DNA from: Bacteroidota bacterium
GTDB lineage: Bacteria > Bacteroidota > Bacteroidia > Cytophagales > Cyclobacteriaceae
Direction of reading: 5' to 3'
NCBI GenBank assembly: GCA_023417785.1
Contig: JAEZEH010000132.1
Span: 1-64,000 of the forward strand
DNA length: 64,000 nt
Positions 1 to 8,075 of this stretch are shown here, in pieces. Position numbers and translations under genes: made by a program. The notes beneath the pieces were generated by a model. It was given only the letters and a program-made list of their open reading frames with translations. It was not told the DNA's origin and made no database searches. The first letter of the stretch is position 1. Every line of letters starts with the position of its first letter.

Positions 1-1023
1 CTTTACTTCTTCGACGGTGTAGAGGCATTGGGCTGGGGCCTGTTTTGTTCAATCGTAGCCAGCATTGGTTATTCAGGAAGTCTGGTCTTCTACGACGCCT
101 TTCTTCCTGAGATCGTAACTGAAGATCGTTTTGACACAACCAGCGCGCGCGGTTACTCGATGGGCTATTATGGCAGCGTTCTTTTGATGTTAATCTGTCT
201 GGTTATCATTATGAATCCTGAGTCCTTTGGTTTCGGCGGCGATCCACGTGAGGCGGGCCTTCATGCCACGCGTTTTACGTTTATATTGGTCGGTGCGTGG
301 TGGATCGGCTTTTCTTTTATCCCATTTACGCTCTTGCCAGACAATCCTTATGGGCGAAACCCAACTGGCAACATCTGGACGAAGGGTTATGCCGAACTTA
401 GGAAGGTCTGGCAGACCCTCCGAAATCTTCCGAACCTGAAGAAGTTTCTCACCGCCTTTTTTTTCTATAACATGGGGGTGCAAACGGTGATGTATCTCGC
501 CACGCTCTTCGGCACAGATGTGCTGCACCTGGAGGAACACAAACTGATTGCCACCGTGGTTATTATCCAATTGGTGGGAGCCCTGGGCGCATGGTTTTTT
601 GCAAGGATATCTGCAAGAAAAGGAAATCGTTTTGCCCTTGTACTTATGAACGTGATATGGATCGCAGTATGCATTGCCGCTTTTGCGATCGGTAACGAGT
701 ACCAATTTTATGGGCTTGCATTTGTGGTCGGCCTGATCATGGGCGGCATCCAGTCCCTGTCGCGGGCTACGTATTCAAAATTGATTCCGGCAAATACGAT
801 CGATCACGCCTCGTACTTCAGCTTTTATGACGTCACCTACAATCTTTCCATAGTTTTTGGGACATTCAGCTACGGTTTGGTAAACCAACTTACCGGAAGT
901 ATGCGATACAGTGCGCTGGCATTAGGCGGTTTTTTTATTATCGGACTGATCTTCCTGCTTACGGTGCGATCGCGTAATATTACATCCGAAGCGGCCACAG
1001 AAATCAGTAGCGCAGGTGCTTAA
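1..1023 (+). CDS. MFS transporter, UMF1/Atg22-like (5' truncated)
   Basis: Integral membrane transporter of the major facilitator superfamily; substrate unknown. The frame is open from the first base of the window, so the true start lies to the left and the TTG at 28 is only an internal codon. At least eight hydrophobic membrane segments are visible, separated by a basic cytoplasmic loop around YGRNPTGNIWTKGYAELRK. The late motif GLIMGGIQSLSRATYSKLIP is what I associate with the UMF1 (vacuole effluxer Atg22-like) family, common in Bacteroidota. The 3' end overlaps the convergent AMP nucleosidase gene by 20 bp. Family assignment is fairly secure; substrate and N-terminus cannot be judged. Confidence 0.85.
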   Translation, partial: LYFFDGVEALGWGLFCSIVASIGYSGSLVFYDAFLPEIVTEDRFDTTSARGYSMGYYGSVLLMLICLVIIMNPESFGFGGDPREAGLHATRFTFILVGAWWIGFSFIPFTLLPDNPYGRNPTGNIWTKGYAELRKVWQTLRNLPNLKKFLTAFFFYNMGVQTVMYLATLFGTDVLHLEEHKLIATVVIIQLVGALGAWFFARISARKGNRFALVLMNVIWIAVCIAAFAIGNEYQFYGLAFVVGLIMGGIQSLSRATYSKLIPANTIDHASYFSFYDVTYNLSIVFGTFSYGLVNQLTGSMRYSALALGGFFIIGLIFLLTVRSRNITSEAATEISSAGA

Positions 1024-1774
1024 CAGTCATTCCATTGTTAATCAGCTGTCGTAGCGAGTCGATGCCGATTTTCAAATGAAACTCCACGTATTGGCGCGTA
1101 ACGGCGAGGTCACTCACTTCAGTCTTAATACCTTCCGGGACCATAGGCGAATCGGACACAAGCAATAGTGCGCCCGTTGGAATTTTATTGTGAAACGCGG
1201 TGGTGAATATTGTCGCAGTCTCCATGTCGATACATTGCGCCCTAATTTTCCGAAGATACTCTTTGAATTCCTCGTCCCATTCCCAGACTCTTCTGTTGGT
1301 TGTATATACGGTGCCGGTCCAGTAGTCGCGTCCGTGATCTCTGATGGTTGTAGAAATTGCTTTTTGTAATGCGAATGCCGGCAATGCCGGAACTTCAGGT
1401 GGGAAGTAGTCATTGGAGGTTCCTTCTCCCCGTATTGCGGCAATAGGCAGGACGAGATCTCCCAGATCGTTTTTCTTTTTTAGTCCGCCGCACTTGCCGA
1501 GGAAAACAGCTGCCTTGGGTGAGATGGCACTCAAACAGTCGATGATCGTAGCAGCATTGGGGCTGCCCATCCCGAAGTTAATAATCGTAATCCCTTCCGC
1601 GGTCGCGCTGCGCATCGCCCGGTCAACACCGTTGACGGGGACGCCGTGCCAGTCGGCGAACATTTTTACGTAATTATCAAAATTGGTTAATAGTATATAC
1701 TCTCCAAATTGGTTCAGTGCCTGGCCTGTGTATCGTGGCAGCCAGTTCTCAACAATTTCCTGTTTCGTCTTCAT
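1004..1774 (-). CDS. amn: AMP nucleosidase
   Basis: Predicted to hydrolyse AMP to adenine and ribose 5-phosphate, in cytoplasmic purine salvage. The protein has 256 residues, the short Bacteroidota form lacking the N-terminal domain of the E. coli enzyme (about 480 residues). It consists of a phosphorylase_1 (PNP/UDP) domain: INFGMGSPNAATI, the GKCGGL substrate-loop region, and the C-terminal CIDMETATIF and LLLVSDSPMVPEG motifs. I chose the ATG at 1774 (MKTKQEI) over an ATG at 1807, because the latter would overlap the divergent gene at 1798 and adds residues unlike the family. The last 20 bp overlap the convergent MFS gene. Confidence 0.9.
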   Translation of the reverse strand: MKTKQEIVENWLPRYTGQALNQFGEYILLTNFDNYVKMFADWHGVPVNGVDRAMRSATAEGITIINFGMGSPNAATIIDCLSAISPKAAVFLGKCGGLKKKNDLGDLVLPIAAIRGEGTSNDYFPPEVPALPAFALQKAISTTIRDHGRDYWTGTVYTTNRRVWEWDEEFKEYLRKIRAQCIDMETATIFTTAFHNKIPTGALLLVSDSPMVPEGIKTEVSDLAVTRQYVEFHLKIGIDSLRQLINNGMTVKHLRY

Positions 1775-1781
1775 AGTTTCA

Positions 1782-1789
1782 TAAATTTG
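1782..1789 (+). promoter_or_regulatory. Possible -7 box (TAAATTTG) of the HsdR-N gene
   Basis: TAAATTTG fits the Bacteroidota -7 consensus TAnnTTTG and lies 9 bp before the ATG at 1798. No TTG is found at the expected -33 distance. If used, the transcript would start only a few bases before the start codon, so it would be nearly leaderless. Confidence 0.35.
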
Positions 1790-1797
1790 GCAGCAGA

Positions 1798-2241
1798 ATG
1801 ATTTCACTTAACCTGCCGCCATTCGAGTATAAGTTAAAAAAAGCCGAGGGTAAACTATGGATTTTCGATATTATTCGAAAAAAGTATATCGTCTTGATTC
1901 CGGAGGAGTGGGTTCGGCAACATTTTGTTCACTTGCTTATTGCGCACAAAAAATACCCAAGGTCTCTCATTCGTGTCGAAGGCGGATTGCAATACAATCG
2001 GCTTCAAAAGCGAAGTGACATACTTGTTTACGACCGGAGCGGCGCTCCCTGGATGTTGATTGAATGCAAAGCTCCGGAAGTCCGGCTATCGGAGAAATCC
2101 GTGTTTCAGGCATCGGTCTACAACGCAACCTTGCGCGCCCGCTTTGTTGTTGTGAGTAATGGGTTGATGCACTTATACGCAAAGATTGACTGGGAAACCG
2201 GTACCACAGACTGGATAAACGACTTGCCCGAATACCCATAA
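1798..2241 (+). CDS. Stand-alone HsdR N-terminal (PD-(D/E)XK) domain protein
   Basis: A 147-residue protein matching the N-terminal nuclease domain of type I restriction R subunits (HSDR_N_2 type), without the helicase part. Candidate catalytic residues of the PD-(D/E)XK fold are visible in order: Glu61, Asp74 (KRSDILVY) and Glu89-Cys-Lys91 (LIECKAPEV), followed by the QASVYN segment typical of the family. It has no HsdM/HsdS partners here, so it is not part of a recognisable restriction system; its biological role is unknown. Such orphans are common in Bacteroidota. It starts 23 bp from the divergent AMP nucleosidase start and ends just before the terminator of the convergent ald gene. Confidence 0.85.
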   Translation: MISLNLPPFEYKLKKAEGKLWIFDIIRKKYIVLIPEEWVRQHFVHLLIAHKKYPRSLIRVEGGLQYNRLQKRSDILVYDRSGAPWMLIECKAPEVRLSEKSVFQASVYNATLRARFVVVSNGLMHLYAKIDWETGTTDWINDLPEYP

Positions 2242-2273
2242 AAAAATCCCCGGAGATCAACTCACGGGGATTT
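2241..2273 (-). terminator. Rho-independent terminator of ald
   Basis: On the minus strand a 9-bp stem, AAATCCCCG / CGGGGATTT, encloses a 12-nt loop and runs directly into a T tract. It lies 19 bp after the ald stop codon. The other strand lacks a T tract, so it is assigned to ald. Confidence 0.85.
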
Positions 2274-2291
2274 CGATATCTGTTTTGATTA

Positions 2292-3404
2292 CTAAAGGAA
2301 TTTTTTTGAATCAACCAAAGGCAGGTCAAAGGCATCGGCAACTCCTTTGTACACTACTTCGCCATTTACAATATTCAATCCCAGACGAAGATCTTCGTTT
2401 TCGTTACACGCTTTTTGCCATCCCTCTTTTGCCAGTTTAATGGCATAAGGCAGGGTGGCATTCGTTAGCGCAAGTGTAGAAGTATAGGGCACGGCACCGG
2501 GCATATTTGCTACGCAGTAGTGGACCACGTCATCGATAATAAAAGTCGGGTCTTCATGTGTAGTTGGTCTGCACGTTTCAATACAACCGCCCTGATCTAC
2601 GGCTACGTCAACGAGAACGGTTCCCGGGCGCATGTCTTTCAGCATATCGCGCGTGATTAGTCGCGGAGCCTTTGCTCCCGGTACCAGTACACCACCAACA
2701 ATAAGATCGGCGTCCTTAATCAGTTCACGGATCGAAAATTCATTGGACACCATCGTCCGTACATTCTTCGGCATAACATCGTCGAGATATCGAAGCCGGT
2801 TAAGGTTGATGTCAAGTATGGTAACATCGGCCCCCATACCCGCCGCGATCTTGGCTGAATTTGTTCCAACAATACCGGCTCCCAAAATCAATACTTTGGC
2901 AGGCATAACACCGGGCACGCCACCTAACAGAATTCCCCTCCCTTTAAGCGGTTTTTCCAGATACTTTGCACCCTCTTGTATCGCCATTCGGCCAGCTACT
3001 TCCGACATCGGGATCAACAACGGCAAACTTCCATCCGGCTTTTCCACAGTTTCATACGCCAGACAAACAGCACCGCTTTCAATCATAGCCTTTGTAAGCG
3101 GCTCATAGGATGCGAAATGGAAATACGTAAAAACCAGTTGGTCCTTCCGGATAAGTTTGTACTCCTGTTCAATCGGTTCCTTCACTTTCATGATCATCTC
3201 CGACTGACCAAAGATATCGGCAGCCTGGTCAAGGAGGGTCGCGCCAGCCTTGGTATAAGTTTCGTCAGCAAATCCGCTATCGAAACCCGCGTTTGTTTGA
3301 ACCAATACCGTGTGGCCCCGCTTAATTAATTCCTGGGTGCCAGCCGGTGTCAATGCGACGCGGTTTTCGTTATTCTTAACTTCTTTAGGAACGCCAATTA
3401 TCAT
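2292..3404 (-). CDS. ald: Alanine dehydrogenase
   Basis: NAD-dependent oxidative deamination of L-alanine to pyruvate and ammonia, in the cytoplasm. The 370 residues are full family length. The N-terminal part begins IIGVPKEVKNNENRVALTP, then VKVKEP carries the substrate-binding lysine region and YFHFAS the catalytic histidine region. The Rossmann motif GAGIVGTNSA follows with an acidic residue in ILDIN, as expected for NAD. The C-terminal NMPGAVPYTSTLALTNATLPY segment is characteristic. A TATATTTG box lies 23 bp upstream and a clear terminator downstream, so it is probably monocistronic. Confidence 0.96.
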   Translation of the reverse strand: MIIGVPKEVKNNENRVALTPAGTQELIKRGHTVLVQTNAGFDSGFADETYTKAGATLLDQAADIFGQSEMIMKVKEPIEQEYKLIRKDQLVFTYFHFASYEPLTKAMIESGAVCLAYETVEKPDGSLPLLIPMSEVAGRMAIQEGAKYLEKPLKGRGILLGGVPGVMPAKVLILGAGIVGTNSAKIAAGMGADVTILDINLNRLRYLDDVMPKNVRTMVSNEFSIRELIKDADLIVGGVLVPGAKAPRLITRDMLKDMRPGTVLVDVAVDQGGCIETCRPTTHEDPTFIIDDVVHYCVANMPGAVPYTSTLALTNATLPYAIKLAKEGWQKACNENEDLRLGLNIVNGEVVYKGVADAFDLPLVDSKKFL

Positions 3405-3427
3405 TATCGTAGATGTTTTAATGGCTG

Positions 3428-3435
3428 CAAATATA
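3428..3435 (-). promoter_or_regulatory. Possible -7 box of ald
   Basis: The minus strand reads TATATTTG, matching TAnnTTTG, 23 bp before the ald ATG. No convincing TTG is seen at the -33 distance, so this is a partial match. Confidence 0.45.
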
Positions 3436-3491
3436 AGGTGCCGGGCTATTTGTCGTTAGTTAGGGAAAATTTTTTTGAATATGATTCTTGT

Positions 3492-3524
3492 CAGGGGACT
3501 GTCGCCCGACAAACAAATCCCCTG
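3492..3524. other. Nested stem-loop in ald/E1 intergenic region
   Basis: Outer arms CAGGGGA (3492-3498) and TCCCCTG (3518-3524) enclose inner arms TGTCG (3500-3504) and CGACA (3507-3511) with a 2-nt tip. There is no T tract on either side, so it is not an ordinary terminator. Function unknown. Confidence 0.5.
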
Positions 3525-3674
3525 CAATGCAGCGTTGGCGCAAAAATTTATTATCTGCTGCTATATTAATGCAAACGATTTAGTGGATCAGAATCGATGA
3601 TTTCCAAAGATAATTTTGACCGTCCTTTAAGTTATCCCGGCTTGCATAAAGGCCTCACATGTTTTACCTTACTT

Positions 3675-3703
3675 TTGAAAGTGGATGGTAATCCCTATTT
3701 TTG
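3675..3703 (+). promoter_or_regulatory. Bacteroidota-type promoter of the E1 gene
   Basis: TTG at 3675-3677, an 18-bp spacer and TATTTTTG at 3696-3703 match the -33/-7 consensus TTG-N17-23-TAnnTTTG. It lies 39 bp before the TTG start codon at 3743. A second TACTTTTG box (3670-3677) overlaps the -33 element. Confidence 0.6.
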
Positions 3704-3742
3704 AAGCCTAACAAGTGTTAATCTAATAAAAACCCGAAAAAT

Positions 3743-6157
3743 TTGAGCGCTATAAAAGAACTGAAAACGAAGTTTTCCCAAACTAAGGTGAAAGAGATTA
3801 TGGCCGACTACCGCCTGGCTGTTGAAAGCCGCGAGGCAAGCATGATCGGCCGTAAGGAAGTGTTTATGGGAAAAGCGAAATTCGGGATCTTTGGTGATGG
3901 AAAGGAGCTCGCCCAGATAGCTATGGCGAAGGTTTTCCGTGAGGGCGATTTTCGCTCGGGGTACTATCGGGATCAGACCTTCATGTTTGCCATCGGGGAA
4001 TTGACGATTCAGCAGTTCTTCGCGCAGCTTTACGCGCATACCAGTCTGGAGGCAGATCCGTCTACTGCAGGAAGGCTAATGACCGGGCACTTTGGTACAA
4101 GAAGTTTAGACGATAAGGGGTTGTTTCGGGACCTAACAAGGATCAAAAACAGTAGTGCTGATATATCGCCAACAGCGGGACAGATGCCCCGATTACTTGG
4201 GCTGGCGTATGCTTCAAAGCTTTACCGGCACAATGAGGAACTTCACCAATACACGCAGTTTTCTGATAAGGGAAATGAAATAGCATTTGGAACGATCGGA
4301 AATGCCTCTACTTCCGAAGGCATGTTTTTCGAAGCAATAAACGCCGCCGGGGTGTTGCAGGTGCCGATGCTCACGTCTATATGGGATGATGGTTACGGTA
4401 TCTCGGTACCTCAGGAATATCATACAACGAAAGGAAGTATTTCGGAAATGCTTTCGGGTCTGCAGCGGACTTCTCAGGAAAAGGGATTTGAAATCATTAC
4501 TGTGAAAGGCTGGGATTACCCGGGCCTGGTTGAGGCCTATGAAAGAGCGGAGGTGATTTGTCGGGAAGAACACGTTCCTGTTTTGCTGCACGTCGAAGAA
4601 ATGACCCAGCCTCAGGGACATTCCACCTCCGGCTCTCATGAGCGTTACAAAACAAAAGAACGCCTGGCATGGGAAGCTGAACATGACTGTATCAAAAAGA
4701 TGCGGGAGTGGATTATCACCGAGGTAAATGTTCTTCCTGAAGAAGTAGAGGCTATCGAGGCCGAAGCCAGAAGGACAGCCAAAGAGTCCAAAGACCGGGC
4801 ATGGAAGGCCTTCATGGCCGATGTCAAAAAGGACCAGATCTTAGTGAGTCAGATTCTTGAGAAAGCCACTTCTCTCACCAAAGAAAAGGAAGAGATCCAG
4901 TTGGTAAGAAGTGAACTCAATGGCGCCGTGAATCCCACCCGGCTTGAAACAATGAAGGCGGCGAAACGCGCATTGCAGGTGATGCGCGGGGAGAATCACG
5001 AGGCCCGCACCGAATTACTCGCATGGATATCAACAGCCGAAAAGGATAATCACGAGCGGTATAGCTCTCACCTATATAGTGAATCAGAACTTTCGGCGTT
5101 AAAGGTTCAACGTATCGATGCGGAGTTTTCCGATTCATCCCCGATCGTAGATGGCCGTGAGGTATTGCAGGCATGTTTTAACGCGGCGCTGAAGCGCGAC
5201 CCGCTGGTTATCGCATTCGGCGAAGATGTTGGTAAAATAGGGGATGTAAACCAGGGATTTGCGGGTCTTCAGGCGAGGTTTGGTGAACTTCGGGTTACCG
5301 ACACAGGTATCCGGGAATGTACTATAATAGGGCAGGGCATAGGAGCGGCGTTACGCGGCCTGCGTCCTATAGCTGAAATTCAGTATTTGGATTATTTCAT
5401 TTATGCCCTGGCTACGCTGTCAGATGACCTGGCTTCGTTACAATATCGAACTAAAGGCGGACAGAAAGCACCGTTGATCATAAGAACACGCGGGCATCGC
5501 CTCGAAGGTGTATGGCATGCCGGATCACCTATGGGCATGCTGCTGCATAGCCTGAGAGGTATCTATATTCTTACACCCCGAAATATGACGCAGGCCGCGG
5601 GCTTCTATAATACGATGCTTAAGAGCGATGATCCTGCAGTAATTATTGAGTGCCTTAACGGTTATCGTTTAAAGGAAAGGATCCCCGACAACATCAGTGA
5701 TTTTACTCTTCCGCTTGGCGTACCAGAGATTCTCCGCGAAGGCAATGACATTACCGTAGTTACCTACGGATCAATGTGCCGGATAGTCATGGACGCTGCC
5801 GAGCACCTTGAACAAGCTGGAATCTCGTGTGAAGTGATTGACGTTCAGTCGCTGCTTCCTTTCGACATCCATCATTCGATTGTGGAGTCGGTCCGGAAGA
5901 CTAACCGGATAGTATTCGCGGATGAAGATGTCCCCGGTGGAGGGACGGCATTCATGATGCAGCAAGTTCTGGAAGTTCAGAATGCCTATCAATATCTGGA
6001 TTCGAAGCCTGTAACGATCACCGCTAAAGAACATCGTCCCGCATACGCGTCGGATGGCGATTACTTTTCAAAGCCGAATTCTGAGGAGGTTTTCGAAAAG
6101 ATTTATGCGAGCATGTCGGAAGCGGATCCCGATAAATATCCGCCCTTGTATTCGTAA
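3743..6157 (+). CDS. 2-oxoacid dehydrogenase E1, fused alpha and beta subunits
   Basis: Thiamine-diphosphate-dependent E1 of a 2-oxoacid dehydrogenase complex, probably branched-chain type, decarboxylating a 2-oxo acid and loading the lipoyl group of E2. The 804 residues fuse E1-alpha (about 20-400, with GTIGNASTSEGMFFEA and the DDGYGIS thiamine-diphosphate region) to E1-beta (about 465-800, with VIAFGEDVGKIGDV, TGIRECTIIGQGIG and the late FADEDVPGGGTAF). Single-chain fusions are common in Bacteroidota. The start is TTG: a stop lies in frame at 3719 and the next ATG (residue 20) would cut into the conserved start. E2 and E3 genes are not in the window. The exact substrate (branched-chain 2-oxo acids or pyruvate) is inferred only. 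Confidence 0.92.
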   Translation: MSAIKELKTKFSQTKVKEIMADYRLAVESREASMIGRKEVFMGKAKFGIFGDGKELAQIAMAKVFREGDFRSGYYRDQTFMFAIGELTIQQFFAQLYAHTSLEADPSTAGRLMTGHFGTRSLDDKGLFRDLTRIKNSSADISPTAGQMPRLLGLAYASKLYRHNEELHQYTQFSDKGNEIAFGTIGNASTSEGMFFEAINAAGVLQVPMLTSIWDDGYGISVPQEYHTTKGSISEMLSGLQRTSQEKGFEIITVKGWDYPGLVEAYERAEVICREEHVPVLLHVEEMTQPQGHSTSGSHERYKTKERLAWEAEHDCIKKMREWIITEVNVLPEEVEAIEAEARRTAKESKDRAWKAFMADVKKDQILVSQILEKATSLTKEKEEIQLVRSELNGAVNPTRLETMKAAKRALQVMRGENHEARTELLAWISTAEKDNHERYSSHLYSESELSALKVQRIDAEFSDSSPIVDGREVLQACFNAALKRDPLVIAFGEDVGKIGDVNQGFAGLQARFGELRVTDTGIRECTIIGQGIGAALRGLRPIAEIQYLDYFIYALATLSDDLASLQYRTKGGQKAPLIIRTRGHRLEGVWHAGSPMGMLLHSLRGIYILTPRNMTQAAGFYNTMLKSDDPAVIIECLNGYRLKERIPDNISDFTLPLGVPEILREGNDITVVTYGSMCRIVMDAAEHLEQAGISCEVIDVQSLLPFDIHHSIVESVRKTNRIVFADEDVPGGGTAFMMQQVLEVQNAYQYLDSKPVTITAKEHRPAYASDGDYFSKPNSEEVFEKIYASMSEADPDKYPPLYS

Positions 6158-6160
6158 CGG

Positions 6161-7045
6161 TCAACCACCGCCTCTGCGGATTTCGTCCAGGGTGAATTCT
6201 TTCGACTCTACCGCGTTGCTGGTGTGGCGCTGCCAATCCCGAATCCGCACCCGCAATTTCCAGATGTCATTTCCCATAATGTTCTCCAATTGGGTTGATG
6301 TCATCGAGTACTTTATTGTACCACTCAAAGCGTTTTCTTTAGAGCTCAATACAGGAAAACGTGCGTCAAATATCTCTGTACAAAACTGTTTGCGCCAGTT
6401 TACCAGTTGGAAAATGGCTCGTGACGGATTATTCGGATCCTGGGTTTTCCGATAAAACTCGACATCGATATTCTGGTAATCCGGATTCTTCTCGATATAA
6501 AACGTATCCTTGACAACTACAATAGATTTGAAGTCAGGTTCCTCAGCAGGAGGGTTGATGGGTATTTCATAATAGTTTACTGACGGGTCGAGAAGACGAA
6601 TATCGCGGGTTTTCAGGAGCACTGAATCAAGGCGGGTATAATACAGACAAGCCGAATCGGAACTATAAGAGACCATTTGAGGGAATCTCACACGACTCTT
6701 TTTTAGAAGAAGTTCGCCATTAACCGACGCAGGGATGTTTAAAAATCGTGGGTATCCGAGAACTATCGTCTTCTTGCCTACGGGAACAAACCCATCGCCG
6801 GTGGCCACAAAGAAGTTTTGTTCATGGAACGGCTCCTCGCGGTAGTTGGCTGGCAGCCCAAGGTCGCCGTCGCCATCTTCAAATGAAACGCTAATTACCA
6901 GCGAATCCGGCCTGAATTCATCCCGCGACTTTCCAAAGTAGATATCTTCAAACTTGATTTTAGGAACGGGCGAAAAGTCGGGTGCGTCAAAGCAACTCCA
7001 CAAAACAACCGAGAATACAAATAGTAACGAACTGTGAGCTTTCAT
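6161..7045 (-). CDS. Lipoprotein of unknown function
   Basis: A 294-residue predicted lipoprotein: short basic N-terminus, hydrophobic stretch and a lipobox-like LWSC at residues 15-18. The mature part has SVSFEDGDGDLGLP, a DGDGDLG motif seen in Bacteroidota surface lipoproteins of unknown function, and ends with a segment describing a beta-rich fold (IWKLRVRIRDWQRHTSNAVESKEF). I do not recognise a named domain. It converges on the E1 gene with 3 bp between stop codons and diverges from the LuxE-like gene with 34 bp between starts. Confidence 0.75.
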   Translation of the reverse strand: MKAHSSLLFVFSVVLWSCFDAPDFSPVPKIKFEDIYFGKSRDEFRPDSLVISVSFEDGDGDLGLPANYREEPFHEQNFFVATGDGFVPVGKKTIVLGYPRFLNIPASVNGELLLKKSRVRFPQMVSYSSDSACLYYTRLDSVLLKTRDIRLLDPSVNYYEIPINPPAEEPDFKSIVVVKDTFYIEKNPDYQNIDVEFYRKTQDPNNPSRAIFQLVNWRKQFCTEIFDARFPVLSSKENALSGTIKYSMTSTQLENIMGNDIWKLRVRIRDWQRHTSNAVESKEFTLDEIRRGGG

Positions 7046-7048
7046 CCT

Positions 7049-7056
7049 TAATTTTG
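7049..7056 (+). promoter_or_regulatory. Possible -7 box of the LuxE-like gene
   Basis: TAATTTTG matches TAnnTTTG and lies 24 bp before the TTG start at 7080. No TTG is present at -33, so this is a partial match. Confidence 0.4.
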
Positions 7057-7079
7057 GAACTGGTCAAGATACTTAACGC

Positions 7080-8066
7080 TTGGATACTTTTAAAAGTTTT
7101 ATACCTGAAATATACGAAGTTAACGATCAAAGCTTTCACCGTATTGCGTTGGCCGTATTTCGCTATCAGGCTGAAAATAACCCACTTTACAGGCGGTATC
7201 TGCATGAACTAAAGGTAAATCCGGAGACCGTTTCAGGTCTGGAAGATATCCCGTTTACGCCGATATCCTTTTTTAAAACGCACGATATACAGTCGGACGT
7301 ATGGGCACCCGAGGCAATATTTAAAAGCAGCGGCACCACCGGATCCGTGCAAAGCCGCCATCTGGTGGCTTCGGAATCAGACTACCTTCATAATACAAAG
7401 CGGTGCTTCGAACACTTTTTTGACAGCCTTACGTCTTACCACTTCCTCGCCTTGTTACCCTCTTACCTGGAACGCGAGGGATCGTCATTGATTTCCATGA
7501 TCCGCTTCTTTATTGATCAAAGTAAATCTGACCACAGCGGCTTTTACCTGAGGGACCACGACAGACTTCGGAAACAATTGGAATTACTACGAAAAGGTAA
7601 TCGGAAGGTAATCCTTTGGGGTGTATCGTTTGCCCTGTTAGACCTGGTTGAGGAGGGCAGCCTGGACCTGAGCGGATGTCTGGTATTTGAGACAGGCGGG
7701 ATGAAAGGACGGCGGCGAGAGATTACCCGTCAGGAACTGCATTCCGTGCTCACGTCGGGGTTTAACGTCACGCAAATATATTCCGAGTACGGTATGACAG
7801 AACTCTTCTCGCAGGCGTATACGATCGGAGGACATCATTTCAGGTGCCCGCCTCAAATGAAAGTGATAGGCCGTGATCCCAGTGATCCGATGTTCAAAGG
7901 GCTTGTAAATGAAACTTGCGGGTTAAATGTTATCGACCTGGCCAACTGGCGCACTATTTCTTTTATTGAAACAGAAGACTTGGGAAGAGTCCTTCCCGAT
8001 GGCTCTTTCGAAGTTCAGGGCCGCATGGACAACAGCGAGATCCGCGGATGTAATCTTCTGCTATAA
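7080..8066 (+). CDS. LuxE/PaaK-like acyl-protein synthetase
   Basis: An adenylate-forming enzyme of the LuxE acyl-protein synthetase family, which activates a carboxylate with ATP and transfers the acyl group. The 328 residues contain the P-loop-like KSSGTTGS (82-89), the VFETGGMKGRRREI segment and the later YGMTELFSQAY motif, all expected for this family. The start is TTG; no ATG occurs until residue 157. No luxC/D reductase or transferase genes are near, so this is an orphan of unknown substrate; involvement in luminescence is not implied. It converges on the AraC-type gene with 9 bp between stops. Confidence 0.85.
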   Translation: MDTFKSFIPEIYEVNDQSFHRIALAVFRYQAENNPLYRRYLHELKVNPETVSGLEDIPFTPISFFKTHDIQSDVWAPEAIFKSSGTTGSVQSRHLVASESDYLHNTKRCFEHFFDSLTSYHFLALLPSYLEREGSSLISMIRFFIDQSKSDHSGFYLRDHDRLRKQLELLRKGNRKVILWGVSFALLDLVEEGSLDLSGCLVFETGGMKGRRREITRQELHSVLTSGFNVTQIYSEYGMTELFSQAYTIGGHHFRCPPQMKVIGRDPSDPMFKGLVNETCGLNVIDLANWRTISFIETEDLGRVLPDGSFEVQGRMDNSEIRGCNLLL

Positions 8067-8075
8067 TACTATTAG

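Larger units (their letters stand above)
3405..3742. other. 338-bp divergent intergenic region between ald and the E1 gene
   Basis: Holds the ald -7 box (3428-3435, minus strand), a strong nested stem-loop at 3492-3524, and the E1 promoter at 3675-3703. No ORF of the expected codon character is visible. The middle part, about 3530-3660, is A+T-rich with no recognised element. Confidence 0.6.

Noticed and set aside
190..705. 171-residue ORF on the minus strand
   Set aside because: Antisense to the MFS transporter and of non-protein character.
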